Below are positions 16,951 through 28,799 of a stretch of 64,000 nt of DNA, piece by piece (positions within the stretch are counted from its first letter, which is position 1; each line of letters begins with the position of its first letter). Where the stretch lies: the NCBI GenBank assembly GCA_921293015.1, contig OV121084.1, positions 50,379,864 through 50,443,863 of the forward strand. Reading direction: 5' to 3'. The stretch comes from Phorcus lineatus (taxonomy: Eukaryota > Mollusca > Gastropoda > Trochida > Trochidae). A program made the position numbers and the translations under genes. A model generated the notes under the pieces. The model was not told where the DNA came from. It saw nothing but the letters and a program-made list of their open reading frames with translations, and ran no database searches.

Positions 16951-19900
16951 ATGGAAGCAAAAGAGTATGAAGACATGATCAACAAATATGGAGCTTCCGG
17001 TGCAGTTGCCGTCTCAATATCCCTTGCAAAGGATGTCGGGATACTGGATATCCTATACGAAGCCGAAAAGCCATTAACATCACAAGATATCGCAGAAAAA
17101 GGGGGCTTGAAGGAAAGGTATTGAGTTGTTCCAATAGGTTTGTCACTGTTGAACAAGGTCAGCACTAGAAATAAGTCTTTTTACTTCAGTACGTAAATTG
17201 TAAAGGTAAATAGTTTTTTTGGGGTTTTTGTGTCAAATTATAACCTAGTATTAGATTTAAAAATATTCTTTTTCTCGGTTTAATCTGTTTATTTATAGAA
17301 CACTTTTAAGCAAAACTCAAACTATGATATTGTCATGCATTTTCGTGTGCGCCGATTGGCATGAATTTTTATTTCCATTTCCTTTATTGAAAAAATCGCA
17401 TCTGAGTGTCACACAAAAAGAGTTTATCCTTTCAAAAACAAGCAAGACATAACAACTACCTAAGTACACTTTTTTGTAGATACGTGAGGGAGTTGATTGG
17501 TGCTCTGGTGACCGGGAGAGTTGTCCAAGTTGACCAATCATCGACCAAGTTTCACATCAGACCAGAATTGAAGCCAGTACTTAAAATGTCAGCTTACTTC
17601 CCAAAGTTTACTGTATACTTCGGACAAAAGTATAAAAGCATTATGGAATGCTTTCCGAAAGACGGGCGAGCGGGTTGGTTTAAAATTTGTCTTCTTGCTG
17701 GACGTTATGAAAAAAACAACAACATGAAACACATTTGCACTTTTTTGTAACTCTCTACTGTCTTGTGTGATATTGCATAAACGATACTTATACTTACATA
17801 AAATGTTTACGCTGAAATTTAATGTCTTATTTGCAATTCAAGCGAGTAAGATTTGTAACGTGTACATAACTTATCAGTTCAAATGACGTGAATTTTTCCA
17901 GTCCATATGATATGTTGAGATCTGTAATCTACATTATCAGTTATTATTACAAACGTGTTCTGAATATCTTTATAAGATAATTTTGGTTATTTGAAACAAG
18001 TGTTGTGTAACCAGTTCAAAGTTATTCAATGTTGTGTAACCAAAACAGGTTATTCAACGATAGTGACGTCATAATGCCGAACTACTTTAACAATCGAGCA
18101 AGTACAAGTGATCTTTCCGTTGCCACCTCACTATTTCAGATTACATGTAACATCACACCTATATTCAAGCAGTTATCAGCAACAAAAAACAACCAAACAT
18201 CAGATTAAATTTGTGAATAATAAAATATTGACGTAGGTTATTTTTTGAAAAAGTATTATTTGTGTTCAAAGTAATTCTTAAGTGTAAATTTCGTCCATGA
18301 AGCAGTCGCAGCTGAGTTATCTCCCTTTAGCGCTTTGTTTACATCCTGAACGTAGAGTGCATAAACAACAACAGTACGCTGTTGATGAACCGCCACAATG
18401 ACTTTAGTCATAATTTAAGTCACCAATCTACTTTCCGTTCTCTCGCACTTGTCGAATCATGTCAAAATGAGAGCAGTCTCCCTTCCAACTCTGTTGTCAA
18501 CCTCCCTTCCCAGAGAAATTAGACAACCAGTTACAGGAGTACCGAGCTCTTGCAGTCCATCTTCTCAGCCCCAACACATGGTGGTACCCCAAGAAATGAT
18601 AACTTCTTTGGACCAGAAAACAAGAAAATGAGACTTGATGACCAGTAATTTCTTGTATCTAGGTTGACAGACTCGGTGTTACTTTGTTCAAAGCGAGCTG
18701 CCGTTGTTCATCTATCGTTAGCAGTGACACGACAAATTTAGCATGACGCGTCAAGTGTTCAGTGACGGAGAATATTGTAATTGCGTTTTGATCTGTCAAG
18801 TTGTTTGCCTGTCACTTTTTATCAAATCTTCGTACATTAAACCATATGAAAAAATATACACTCATATTTCTGTTACGTATGGCTCTTTGATTCTTTTACA
18901 ACTATAACGTGGCCTATGTTTCAGACAAAAGAGGCAGTGTATTATTGAGCACAATGTATTCATGCGCGCTAACATCTTTCAGTGAACATTTTGAGGTCTT
19001 CGAAGAACAAGTTTCCTATTTTCCTGTGTGTAATAAATAGATCACAAAACGAGTGGGTGTTGAATATGGAAAATATTCCAACTCAATATTTTTAAACATT
19101 TCGATTTATTCACTCGCTTTCGCTCGGGAATAAAACAAAACGTTTAAAAATATCTCGTTGGAATATTTTCCATATTCAACACCCACTCGTTTTGTAATCT
19201 CTATTTATATATATGAATACATTAATGTAAATATGTAATTTATTCATTTACTACGATGATATTGCATAGTTCGTCAATATCTTCTAAATTTGTTCATTCA
19301 GGTGTCCGGTATTCAGAGTACCCTGGTATATTCGACATCCTGGATGATATGAGGACGGTTTGGCAAGATCGCCTCATTGATGAAGATTTCATCGGATCCT
19401 ATCCCTTGATAACCGAGAAACTTAGTAAGATGAAATACAGAATACATATATTTTCAATAAGGTAATATACACGCGCACAAACACCAACTCATCACGACTG
19501 GACGTAATCTTAGCAACAAATACTTTTTATTCAATGTCAATATTTTGCATGGTATACATGAATTCTTCACAAACTTATGCTTATTTTGAAAGATTTTAAA
19601 AAAGATAATGATCTCCATTAGTTTTTCCATTTTTCACATATGTCAGTTGCGTTTCGAGTTTTCATGTTACGTGTTGGTGTTTGGCTTTTTTTGGTTAAAG
19701 CAAATTGTGGGAAATGTTGAATTCCATTGTATGATATTATTACCATCTTATAAATAACCATGTATGGTAAGGTCAAGGCAGAATACAAAGTTGAAGGTGA
19801 GATAAGGTTTTGCAAGTTTGTTCAAATGTTCATCATGTCAACCAATAATAATACTTCTTATACTCACAGAATCTGGTATTGACGCCCTGGAGGTAGGATG

Positions 19901-20438
19901 TGCAAGTGGAGTAATGGTTCTCAACTTGAGTGGCCGTTTCCCTAAAAGTCAATTTATAGGAACCGACGTTGTAGAATCAGTGCTGGACATAGGAAGAGTG
20001 AGAGCTAACGAACGAGGAATTAAGAACTGCGACTTCACAATACTTGACGTCTGCAATGTACCAGAGACACCAGCCAAGCAGTATGATTGGATCTTCGTTC
20101 GTGACGTCATTCATGACTTACCTAAACCACAAGAGGCGATAAAAGGGGTATACCGAATGTTGAAACCAGGCGGCATTTTCACGATGTTGGATTACGTGCT
20201 ACGTGGGACGATGGCAGAACATGTTGGAAATATTGGTACATCATTTTACTACACCGGTGGAACTTTTATCTGCATTCCTGAGAGTTTCCAAGGTGGAGAG
20301 TCCGCGGCCCTTGGACCTTGCTGGGGGATTGACATTGCAAGAGGAATGATTGGAAATGCTGGATTTAAGCTGTTGAAGGAACACCAGACTGATGGAAGGC
20401 CCATGGAAACCACCTTTGTCTGCCAGAAACCAGAGTGA
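16951..20438 (+). CDS. SAM-dependent methyltransferase, Rv2258c-like, copy 3 (four coding exons, 350 aa)
   Basis: Exons 16951-17117, 17480-17673, 19302-19424 and 19870-20438 join in phase to 1053 nt (350 aa), the same length as copy 2. Exon 1 is the winged-helix start (MEAKEYEDMINKYGASGAVA, then LAKDVGILDILYEAEKPLT). Exon 2 carries VRELIGALVTGRVVQVDQSS and, without the intron seen in copy 2, VYFGQKYKSIMECFPKDGRA. Exon 3 is the linker. Exon 4 is the Rossmann domain: LEVGCASGVMVLNL, FIGTDVVES, DVIHDLPKP, LKPGGIFTMLD and CIPESFQ...LGPCWG. The 5' splice site of exon 2 (G|GTTGGT) is weaker than in copy 2. The last exon is close to that of copy 2, with a 117-nt identical run. Presumed cytosolic enzyme; substrate unknown. 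No disabling change is seen. Confidence 0.9.
19033..19208. mobile_element. Hairpin MITE in an intron of methyltransferase copy 3
   Basis: Two arms of about 65 bp are near-perfect reverse complements. The left arm contains ACGAGTGGGTGTTGAATATG and the right arm CATATTCAACACCCACTCGT. They are separated by a loop of about 40 bp that itself holds CACTCGCTTTCGCTCG. The whole unit of about 176 bp could fold into one long hairpin and lies in the intron before the 19302 exon. This is typical of a small foldback MITE; the superfamily cannot be assigned. Confidence 0.75.
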
Positions 20439-20484
20439 ACATACTGTTTAGAATTGATTATGAGAAGATGCTTTAAAAATATCA

Positions 20485-20490
20485 AATAAA
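20485..20490 (+). promoter_or_regulatory. Poly(A) signal AATAAA of methyltransferase copy 3
   Basis: AATAAA 47 nt after the TGA of copy 3, followed by a T/G-containing stretch. Confidence 0.7.
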
Positions 20491-21736
20491 GTAATTTCTG
20501 TCAATACATATACTATATATCTGGAAATAAGTATTGTTACACCTATTTTAAAGACCTGTCAGGTGGTAAGGTATTTGGTCGATGAGGATCGGATTACATG
20601 CTGTATATAGCCATGAATTGCCAAAAATGATATTTTTGACACATAATCTTATGTAGATGAATTTGGTATCTGCATGAAATAATGAGACTAATAAAGGTTT
20701 TATGAACTCATAATCGACTCAGCTGACACGAGAAATTTTTCTTGACAATGTCAAGCCTGATAGAGCGAAAGTAGCGACACAGCTTGTACCGTGACAAATC
20801 ATAACCGCGCTAACATGCCCGTTTGCAGTCCCGATATGAACATCTGTGCCAGTACGAAGAATAACTTCATAGAAAATTCATATAAACCTACCTTATGAGA
20901 AAATATCATAGAGCTGGTGAGATACAGAGAAAATGCCTTTATTTATTGATCATTTTCATGAAAAATAAGAAATAGTATATTCATGGAAAAATACTTGAAA
21001 ACGTTTTTATCGAGATATTTGAACTCTTGGTTTTTCATGAAATTTTGTTTGTTTTTAACTTACAAACCTGGGTAAGTCTATAAATATTACATACCGTTGC
21101 ACTATCTACAAGTTTGATGAAATCATATCTCAATATTATGCAGTCACTAATCTTCTCTGTATCCTTGACCTCATATCCAAGGTTACAATGACACTTTGAC
21201 CACTTCGGTATTGCTCCTTTTTTGACCAAGGTCCTGAAAAGATCATAAAACACGCAAATAAGTCACTTTTGCACAATAATTACTCGCCTTGAGTAATTCA
21301 ATCAAACTTCTTCGTCGATTCGAGCTACGAGCCTCTCAAACGACAAGTTACAAATTTCTGTGTATATTGTTGGTGAAATTGGCTTTCAGTAACAGCTTTC
21401 AATGTTTGATTCTTTAGTTTTCAGGCAGCGACATAATTATCTATTGCATGATTTTGCATTATAACATCTTTGATAAAATTTTCTTTTGTTCATTAGTGAG
21501 ATAAAACACTAAACCTCGGTTGTGCTTTGAATAGTAAAACCCTCAAAAAAATAGAACGCTTCTTAGAGACATGACTTCAATATATCACATTAAATGTATG
21601 CATGTTCATGTGTGTATGGGTGTTAATTCGTAACGTGACTTTGTTTGCATCGTAAATCTCCATTTGACGTAAGAAATTTGACCAGCTGTCTAATTCGGGG
21701 TACCGTATGCCCAGACTTGATCTTGATGCACAATGT
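20491..21736. other. Intergenic stretch with nothing recognised
   Basis: About 1.2 kb of AT-rich DNA between the poly(A) signal of copy 3 and the left end of the large MULE. No exon, RNA gene or repeat structure stands out. Confidence 0.5.
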
Positions 21737-22800
21737 GGCAGTGTGAAGTTGGTTACTTATTCCTTATTCGATATTAAACTTTTCCATTTACTTATTCGAA
21801 AAGACTTCTGAGGGTACAAAGAAACGTTTGTACCACCTTGAACGTATACTCAAATGAAAGATAATTTAGTCACCTATCCAATGAGATATCCCTGTAGGCA
21901 TACATAGAGGCTGTTTTACCGTAAAGTCAGGCGTTACTGTGTAAAAATAATGATAAACAACTTCTAAGAGTATCAAGAAATATTTGTACCATCTTGTATC
22001 TACAATCAAACGTTTGTACCACCTTGAACGTATACTCAAACGAAAGATAATTTTGTTACCTATTCAATGCGATATCTTACGTTACCATACATAGAGGCTG
22101 TCTTACCGTAAAGTCAAGCGTTACTGTGTAAAAATAATGATAAACAACTTCTAAGAGTATCAAGAAATATTTGTACCATCTTGTATCTACAATCAAATGA
22201 AAGATAATTAAAATATCTATCTAATGGGGTATCATACGTCATAGTACATAGAGGCGGTCGTACCGTAAAGTCACAAAAAAGTCTTACTATTTGCCCAAAA
22301 TGAACACAATACCTTCTGAAAGTATCATTGAACATTTGTACCACCTTGTACCTATACTCAAGTGAAAGATTATTAAATTAACTATTAATGAGGTATCATG
22401 CGTTATAATACATAGAGGCGGTCGTACCGTAAAGTCAGAAAAGACGTTACTATGTCGCCCATATTTTAGTTGTGTTAATCTTGTTCAAATAACAACTTCT
22501 TAGAGTATCAAGGAATGTTTGTACCACCTTGTACTCGTACTTAAAGGAAAGATAATTAAAGATATATTGTATGAGGTAACATACGTCATTATACATAGAG
22601 GCGATCGTAACGTATAGTCACAAAAAACTTTACTATTTACCCAAAATGAAAACAACAACTTCTGAGTGTAATATACAATATTTGTCCTACCTTGTACTCA
22701 TACTCAAATGAAAGATAATTCAATTACCTATCAAGTGAGGTATAATACGCTAAGATACATATCGGTGGTCGTACCGTAAAGTCATTAAAACGTTATTACA
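21737..22800 (+). repeat. Left terminal repeat array of the MULE (about six monomers)
   Basis: Monomers of about 160-185 bp repeat the order CTTCT(A/G)AGAGTATCA, TTTGTACCACCTTG, CAAATGAAAGATAATT, CATACATAGAGGC, then TACCGTAAAGTCA. Monomers differ by many substitutions and short length changes. The outermost unit is followed by the unique terminal segment rich in TTACTTATTCC. The conserved boxes inside each monomer may be transposase-binding sites (inference). Confidence 0.85.
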
Positions 22801-22828
22801 GTGGGTTGCATATATCTTTACCTGTAGT

Positions 22829-22954
22829 GAATGCACTCAGATTGCAATCTGATTGCGGTCGAATGCATTCAGATTGCACTCAGATCTCGGTCGAATGCAT
22901 TCTGATTGCACTCAGATCGCGGTCGAATGCATTCCGATTGCACTCAGATCGCTC
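22829..22954 (+). repeat. 32-bp minisatellite, about four copies
   Basis: Four adjacent units start with GAATGCA(C/T)TC at 22829, 22861, 22893 and 22925, and contain ATTGCACTCAGATC. It is directly followed (about 22985-23060) by a degenerate run of CCGCAAAA-type units. Both lie inside the MULE, just inside the left repeat array. Confidence 0.85.
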
Positions 22955-23344
22955 CTTATCGCGATCAGACAGCATTTTGATCGCAAATGACCGCAAAAAA
23001 ACGCAAAATAACCGCAAAAAAAGCGAAATAACCGCGAAAAACCGCAAATGAACGCGAAGCAGCGGCAATTTCAATCGAGAGTCGGTAGACAGACTCTTTC
23101 AATAAGTAGAGGTTTTTGTTCTTAATTACGCAATCGTTGCTCTGAATGATTCGTGCAAATAGGCTTTATATCATCTGAAATACAGAAGCAACGTTTTGGG
23201 TAAACCAAGCGCTGTAGACAGAGAGTCACTGGAGAGGTAATATACATGCACACTCGCCAAAAATAGTAAGGGATGTTTTAAAATTTGATATGAATTACTT
23301 TATAATGTTAAACTGACATACTGATGAAATACAAATTTAAATTT

Positions 23345-23393
23345 AAATACCATATGATATGGTACCATATGGTATTATATCATATGGTATTTA
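23345..23393. repeat. Near-perfect palindrome built of ACCATATG units
   Basis: The segment reads almost the same on both strands: ATACCATATGATATGG on the left mirrors CATATCATATGGTAT on the right, centred on ACCATATGGT. It could extrude as a cruciform of about 45 bp. It lies inside the MULE; no function is known. Confidence 0.7.
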
Positions 23394-26120
23394 ATGATAA
23401 AACGACGAAAAGCAAACATTTCACCATAATTTATTTCAATCACTTTGTTTTCTTTGTAAAAAAATATATTTTAATATTACAATGTAATTATATGCCCATT
23501 TGCGTCTCATAGGCCGTTGGCCATGGTATTTGTTTTGACGTTGTTTTTTAACAAGTCTGTTGATATTTAATGTGATGTAAAACAACATGTGACACATTGA
23601 TGAATTATATTTCTTTTCTTCTTCTTCTTTATCTACAAGTATACAAACCAACCACTTACACATTGGTAATAGCGGCGCAAAACAGGAAATTTCATCGAAA
23701 CTTAAGACAATTTAGCTCATCAATAGTTATCCTTTTCACGTTTGTATGTAATCAGCGCATTATTGATATATCATATTAATGAATTTCCTACAATTGTTGA
23801 GAGCCACTTCTTAACTTAAATCATACTTCACTTAACTTAAACTTATTTCCTTATTTATATGTTAAATAACAATGTAACTCTTGATAAATAGGAGTAGATG
23901 CTTTCAACAATCGGCTACTAGTTTTAAGTTTTACGTCAAGATTTAATATTAAGCTTTTGCATTCTCAGTTGCCCCTGAATACACATAACTCCGAATACAT
24001 AAGCGATTAATCAATTAGCGCTAAAGGGGTCCCGACCGCAGCAACTTATTGTACCTTGAGACGGGCTTTGATCAACTGCCGAGGCACCCGTTATTTGCCA
24101 CCGATTGTCAAGTTCTAATTCGACAAGGAATAACTAGGTGTTATTTGACTCATGCCCGATAATCAAATTGCCTTGTTCTCTAAATAGGTTTCTTGTTTTG
24201 TGGGTCAGTTCCGCTGAGAGTCGAAACTGCATGCATAAGAGCATGTTCTATTGCATTGTCCTCTGCATACTGATGTGCGAATGTAACTATTATCTATATG
24301 AACAAACCTTTTGAATAAGACTTGTATTCTTAGTGTTATGGACAAAGTCAATTTTATCTTGGCTTCCCCAGAGGTTTCGTAATATTCTTAAAAAACATAC
24401 TGCAAACCTGTACCATAATGTTTAATTTAATTTAGCTTCTATTCTGCACTGTGTTAACCCTACAACATGGAGTCGCCTCGTTAACCCATCAATCATTTTT
24501 CAACGTGGATCTGGAGATACACATATATACCAAAACAACGCAAATCTGCGATCGATCCATAGCTTAGTTAAACAATTATCAATAACGGGTGTTAAATCGC
24601 GTGCTTATTGTAATACCTTTGGAACTATATGTTTCAAACACACGATCATGTGAAGTACCTGCGACACAATACACAGAGCTTGTTAATTTGTCGTCTGAAA
24701 GTCGGCCGGTAAGTCTAGACGTTTCACATGTTAGGTACGCGTAGCTGAGTCTTGCATAATATACATAGACTATCACTTCCGACGGTGACAATAAACAGGT
24801 TCGTTTATTTATCATTGAAAATCTATTACTTTTTTATCGAGCGTATTCCATTAACGGGGTATAAAAGGTTGAATAAAACCCTTATGAAAGGGTATATTGT
24901 CACGACTTTATGCGCATTTTATTCCGATAGATTGTGTTCATACAATGTAGATATAATGATAATTAGCGTAACCAATTAACCTTCAAATGATACCTCTCTG
25001 TAACAATCATGTTTGTTTGCTAAAATAATAGTGTCTACAAAATCCGTCTTCGTTGACCCTAAATACATACTCTCTATGCCTTAAATGGCAGTTTCTTTAA
25101 TCCATATATCCCGAAGCAAAAACCGTCATTAGGCTAATGAAATGAAATTGAATAGATTTCCTGTCTGATGTCTACTGTTTCATTCATTGCTTTAGATAGA
25201 TGTCAATAAAACACACTCACACAAACAAACAATCAGTTAGACAGACGGACACTGGTAGAGAGGTTTATAGTGTGGACGAATCAGATTTTAACATATATTT
25301 AAGAAATGATTGAAAAATTTGAACAAATGCCGTTCAAAATCCGACCCCTGTAATGAGTAACGCGAAAATTACTTGACATTCGTTGACATAATCGTTCAAA
25401 GTCAAGGCATTATAATTGTTAACATTGTCTGCGTTAAATTTGAATTAGAAAATAAATCATAAAACAAAATCATTTTACCCCGAAAGTCTAAACAAATCAT
25501 CGATATATACCTCTCTACATCCAGTGTGCGATAACACAGTGGTGATAGCGGGGCAAATCAGAAAATTTCTTCAAAACTGAAGATAGTTTAGGTCAACAAT
25601 GCCTTGATGAACGAATCATTATGATTTTACAAAATCAGGTGACAGTACATCGTTTTGGAAAACGTACTATTATAACGTTTCGCCAAGTAAACTACATATC
25701 CCTTAAGCTACGCGAATCATTTGACAAATCGACAACTTCGTACATAACATTGATTGTGTTTAAAGGGACAGGTATCGTGCCAAAACTTAGACAGCCATAT
25801 CTTAGACAGCTTAAAACAACAACATTTATGGTCAAGTACACAACTAATCCTCAACCTGTTACCTACATTTGATAATGGAATAGTCCAAGAAAATCTATAA
25901 AAAATCCCAAAACTTAGACAGCCAGTTCGAAACAACAACAAATTGTAACATTGGTATGTTTTATTTTATTAACAAGTATAACTGATCATTGGTATGTTAA
26001 AGCAGATTATTAACAAGAATAAAACAATACATATAGTACCACTTACTTATATAAATACTAATAATTTAATACTCTCTGTTCACAAATCTTCAGAAGTTCA
26101 TTCAAATGTTCACAAAGTGT

Positions 26121-27008
26121 CTATCCGAGATGGATCAAATGGCCGACTGCGTCCAGATACTCAATCTTGGTCTTGTAACCTTGTTGTAGCTGTTCCTTGA
26201 GTCTGACCAATCTGTTTTCTATCTCCCGGTAGACTCTCTTCCTGGGTGGAGGTGCAGCTCCAAAGTTGATTTGAGCCAGTTTCGCACGATCGGCATTCTC
26301 GATTTTTTTTATGATCCCTACAAAGCGGAAGATGTTGGGATGTCGGTGGGGGAGAGAGCGGTTCATACGGTTGTGAAATCCCTCTAGGTTGTTGTTGGTT
26401 CTTGGGCCTTGTGTGTTGTGGTGGTTCCAAAGAGCCAGGGGGAATCGTGCATCGTAATCAATCCATGTCGTCACCATGTAGTCTTTGAAGTCGTCTACTC
26501 GTGGGACTTCGGGAGCCGAATCCATAACCTCCATCCAGGTATCGTGGACATCTCGCTGAGGGAGGAGTGCCAGACCAGCTGCTCTTCTGACGAAAGTCTT
26601 CAACTCTGGATCCTCTCTGTAGGTAACTGCTAGTCCTAAGTCCTGGGTCTTCCTCCAAAGGGCCTGGCAGAAGTGGAAATAGCATCCCTTGATCTCTGCT
26701 TGAGGAAACTCTCTCTCGATTGCCCGTATCGCTGCCAACTCGAAATCAGTCTGCACACGACTTGGAGCTAGAGGCAGGTTGAGGTGTTGCTGGACACTGG
26801 TTTTCAGGAGTCGGAAGAGTCTGGTGTAGGTCGTCACTTGACGGTTGGGCAGTAGGCAGAATACCAGAGGGTAGGTTATGGATCCGGACCTTGCGTGGAG
26901 ATTGTAGACTTGGTCCCACAGGTCAGGGCAGGCAGTAAATGTCCCGTCCATGTAGATGATGTCAGCTGCCTGTAAGGCCTTCAGATGATCCAGGGTCGCA
27001 AAAGCCAT
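26121..27008 (-). CDS. MULE transposase catalytic domain (N-terminally truncated)
   Basis: An open frame of 295 codons with the RNase H-like core of Mutator-like transposases. The catalytic triad is visible: D21 in YMDGTF, D88 in QTDFELA and E209 in NNNLEGFHNRMN. The C-x2-H signature GCYFHFCQA lies at residues 108-116. The family places a DNA-binding zinc-finger or FLYWCH-like region before this domain, and none is present. In-frame coding continues only a few codons upstream (LLFADGEDDK) to a stop, beyond which lies a 63-bp minisatellite. The frame is locally GC-richer than its surroundings, as transposase genes here often are. It is either a decayed source gene or an exon whose 5' part has been lost. 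Confidence 0.85.
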   Translation of the reverse strand: MAFATLDHLKALQAADIIYMDGTFTACPDLWDQVYNLHARSGSITYPLVFCLLPNRQVTTYTRLFRLLKTSVQQHLNLPLAPSRVQTDFELAAIRAIEREFPQAEIKGCYFHFCQALWRKTQDLGLAVTYREDPELKTFVRRAAGLALLPQRDVHDTWMEVMDSAPEVPRVDDFKDYMVTTWIDYDARFPLALWNHHNTQGPRTNNNLEGFHNRMNRSLPHRHPNIFRFVGIIKKIENADRAKLAQINFGAAPPPRKRVYREIENRLVRLKEQLQQGYKTKIEYLDAVGHLIHLG

Positions 27009-27048
27009 GATCTTGTCATCTTCTCCGTCGGCAAACAGCAGAAAGGGT

Positions 27049-27302
27049 CAAAGACATGCATTTTCAAATGAAAACATCTCAAAAGTTTTGTTTTGATACT
27101 CAAACTTGCATCAAAGACATGCATTTTCAAATGAAAACATCTCAAAAGTTTTGTTTTGATACTCAAACTTGCATCAAAGACATGCATTTTCAAATGAAAA
27201 CATCTCAAAAGTTTTGTTTTGATACTCAAACTTGCATCAAAGACATGCATTTTCAAATGAAAACATCTCAAAAGTTTTGTTTTGATAATCAAACTTGCAT
27301 CA
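27049..27302. repeat. 63-bp minisatellite, four copies
   Basis: Four almost identical 63-bp units, each with GACATGCATTTTCAAATG and AGTTTTGTTTTGATACTC. As 63 is divisible by three, long repetitive open frames appear on both strands; they are not genes. It sits exactly where the 5' part of the MULE transposase would be expected. Confidence 0.95.
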
Positions 27303-28197
27303 AAAGTTTATGTCTATTAAGTTATATTTATGTATGTCTTGTTCGTTCTATGTCATCATTTATGACTTTTGAGAAGATATTTGACTTGACTTGACAAATG
27401 AAAACAACTCACTAGTTTACGCATACCTTTCTGTTTTCATTATCATGGAATATTATATTTTCAAATAAAAACATCTCATTAATTCAAAATTAATGTCCCT
27501 TTTGATGCTAGGGGAGCACTAACTAGGACTGTTCCATTTTAGCCACGGGTGTTGTGTTAATCAACCAACAACTCGAGTGTCTAAGATTTGGCTGTCTAAG
27601 ATATGGCTGTCTAAGTTTTGGGACATAGTATGTTTAGGGAATTAATTATGTCCAACTTCATTAAAGGTGTCATTTGATAGAGAAGTAATGGTTATGTCTA
27701 TGAATCAAGATGATTGTGCTTATCAGTTCAGTATTGTGACAATAAACAGGTTACGCTCGAAGATCTTTGATCGAAAACCGGATAATGGCGCGCGCCAATG
27801 ACTAAAACGTAAAATAATGGAAACTTATTTACATCAGACAAGAGGACAAACATAGGTTGGTTGTGCCATGTAGGTCATTTAATTATCATACATGTAAAGT
27901 GGACGCATGATTTCGACTTTTTAACATTTGTACGAACGTTTTTCTTATACCATGGAAAACAATACATTTCAGAATGTTGGCATTTAAGAGATAAAGATGA
28001 TCCTTTAAAAAGGCGATTCGAACTAAAGAATGTCATATGGTATTTTGGTTTTTATTCAACATATAAAACATAAAATATGAAACATACTCTGTGTCGCTTT
28101 AATGCACGTGACATGAAGTACCTTTTTTTGCACACCATTTACATACATGTATGAGCTGCTATCTTTGCCTGTTGAACGCAAGTGACAAGAATGACCG

Positions 28198-28440
28198 TTG
28201 TTTCATTTCACTCTTTGGAGTGGAATGCTGCTATTGGATGTGACCCGGGACACCAATGCCAAGATTGAAAACTGGTTCAAAATGGTCAAACTCAACATCT
28301 TACAAGGCAAGAAACGTCTTTCTCCGGGACTGTTTCTCAGATCGATGCTCAAGTCTTTACGAGGCAGAGATAGACAAAAAGAATTTGGACTGTTTAAAGA
28401 AGCTTCCAATGTGAAATTAAAGTCTCTAAAACAAGGGTGA
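28198..28440 (+). other. Unidentified frame with an N-x3-ENWF motif inside the MULE
   Basis: An 80-codon open frame containing DTNAKIENWFKMVKLNILQG and then a KKRLSPGLF stretch with many basic residues. The N...ENWF segment looks like the region around the last acidic residue of some DDE-type transposases, but I cannot name a family. The frame is followed by further lysine-rich decayed sequence in the same direction. It may be a fragment of another transposon or of a host gene carried in the MULE. Confidence 0.3.
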
Positions 28441-28799
28441 GACACATTACAATTTTGTCCCAAGAATGGTTGGGTGAGAAAAGATCAGTCTCAAAAGCAT
28501 AAAAAGAAGTCAAAGTTCTATTCTGTGACGAAAATAATACCATCTCCGAAGATTAAAGGTCAGACCAAGGTCAAGGTGCAGAAAAAGAAGTGGGTCCCAA
28601 ACTGAACATGGTCGGTTTAAAGAATTCAAAGGGCAACTCATAATGGCTGAATACCTCCCTGCAGACGTCCATTGCAATTATTGAAAAGGATGACAAGGAA
28701 ATCTTGTCAGCTGATTTTGCAGGTCAGTTTATTTTACCCTATATGTTTCAACGAAAAAAGATATCTTATATGTGAATTAATCTATGACATATAATATGT

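Larger units (their letters stand above)
25780..27621 (-). mobile_element. Nested inverted-repeat element carrying the MULE transposase
   Basis: A terminal inverted repeat of 31 identical bp brackets 1842 bp. It begins CCAAAACTTAGACAGCC (left, 25780) and its complement ends at 27621. A second, shorter copy of the left end starts at about 25908. The enclosed DNA holds the transposase catalytic domain (minus strand) and a 63-bp minisatellite. I find no clear target-site duplication. It may be a second MULE inserted in the large one, or an internal inverted repeat of the large element. Confidence 0.55.

Noticed and set aside
21800..22800. CRISPR or satellite array
   Set aside because: Monomers are adjacent and diverged, and an inverted counterpart at 28.8-29.7 kb shows they are transposon terminal repeats.
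26161..26685. Open frames overlapping the MULE transposase in other frames and on the + strand
   Set aside because: Shadows of the transposase frame, which alone carries the D-D-E set and GCYFHF motif.
27049..27302. CRISPR-like regular array
   Set aside because: The four 63-bp units are contiguous copies without unique spacers; it is a minisatellite in a eukaryotic transposon.
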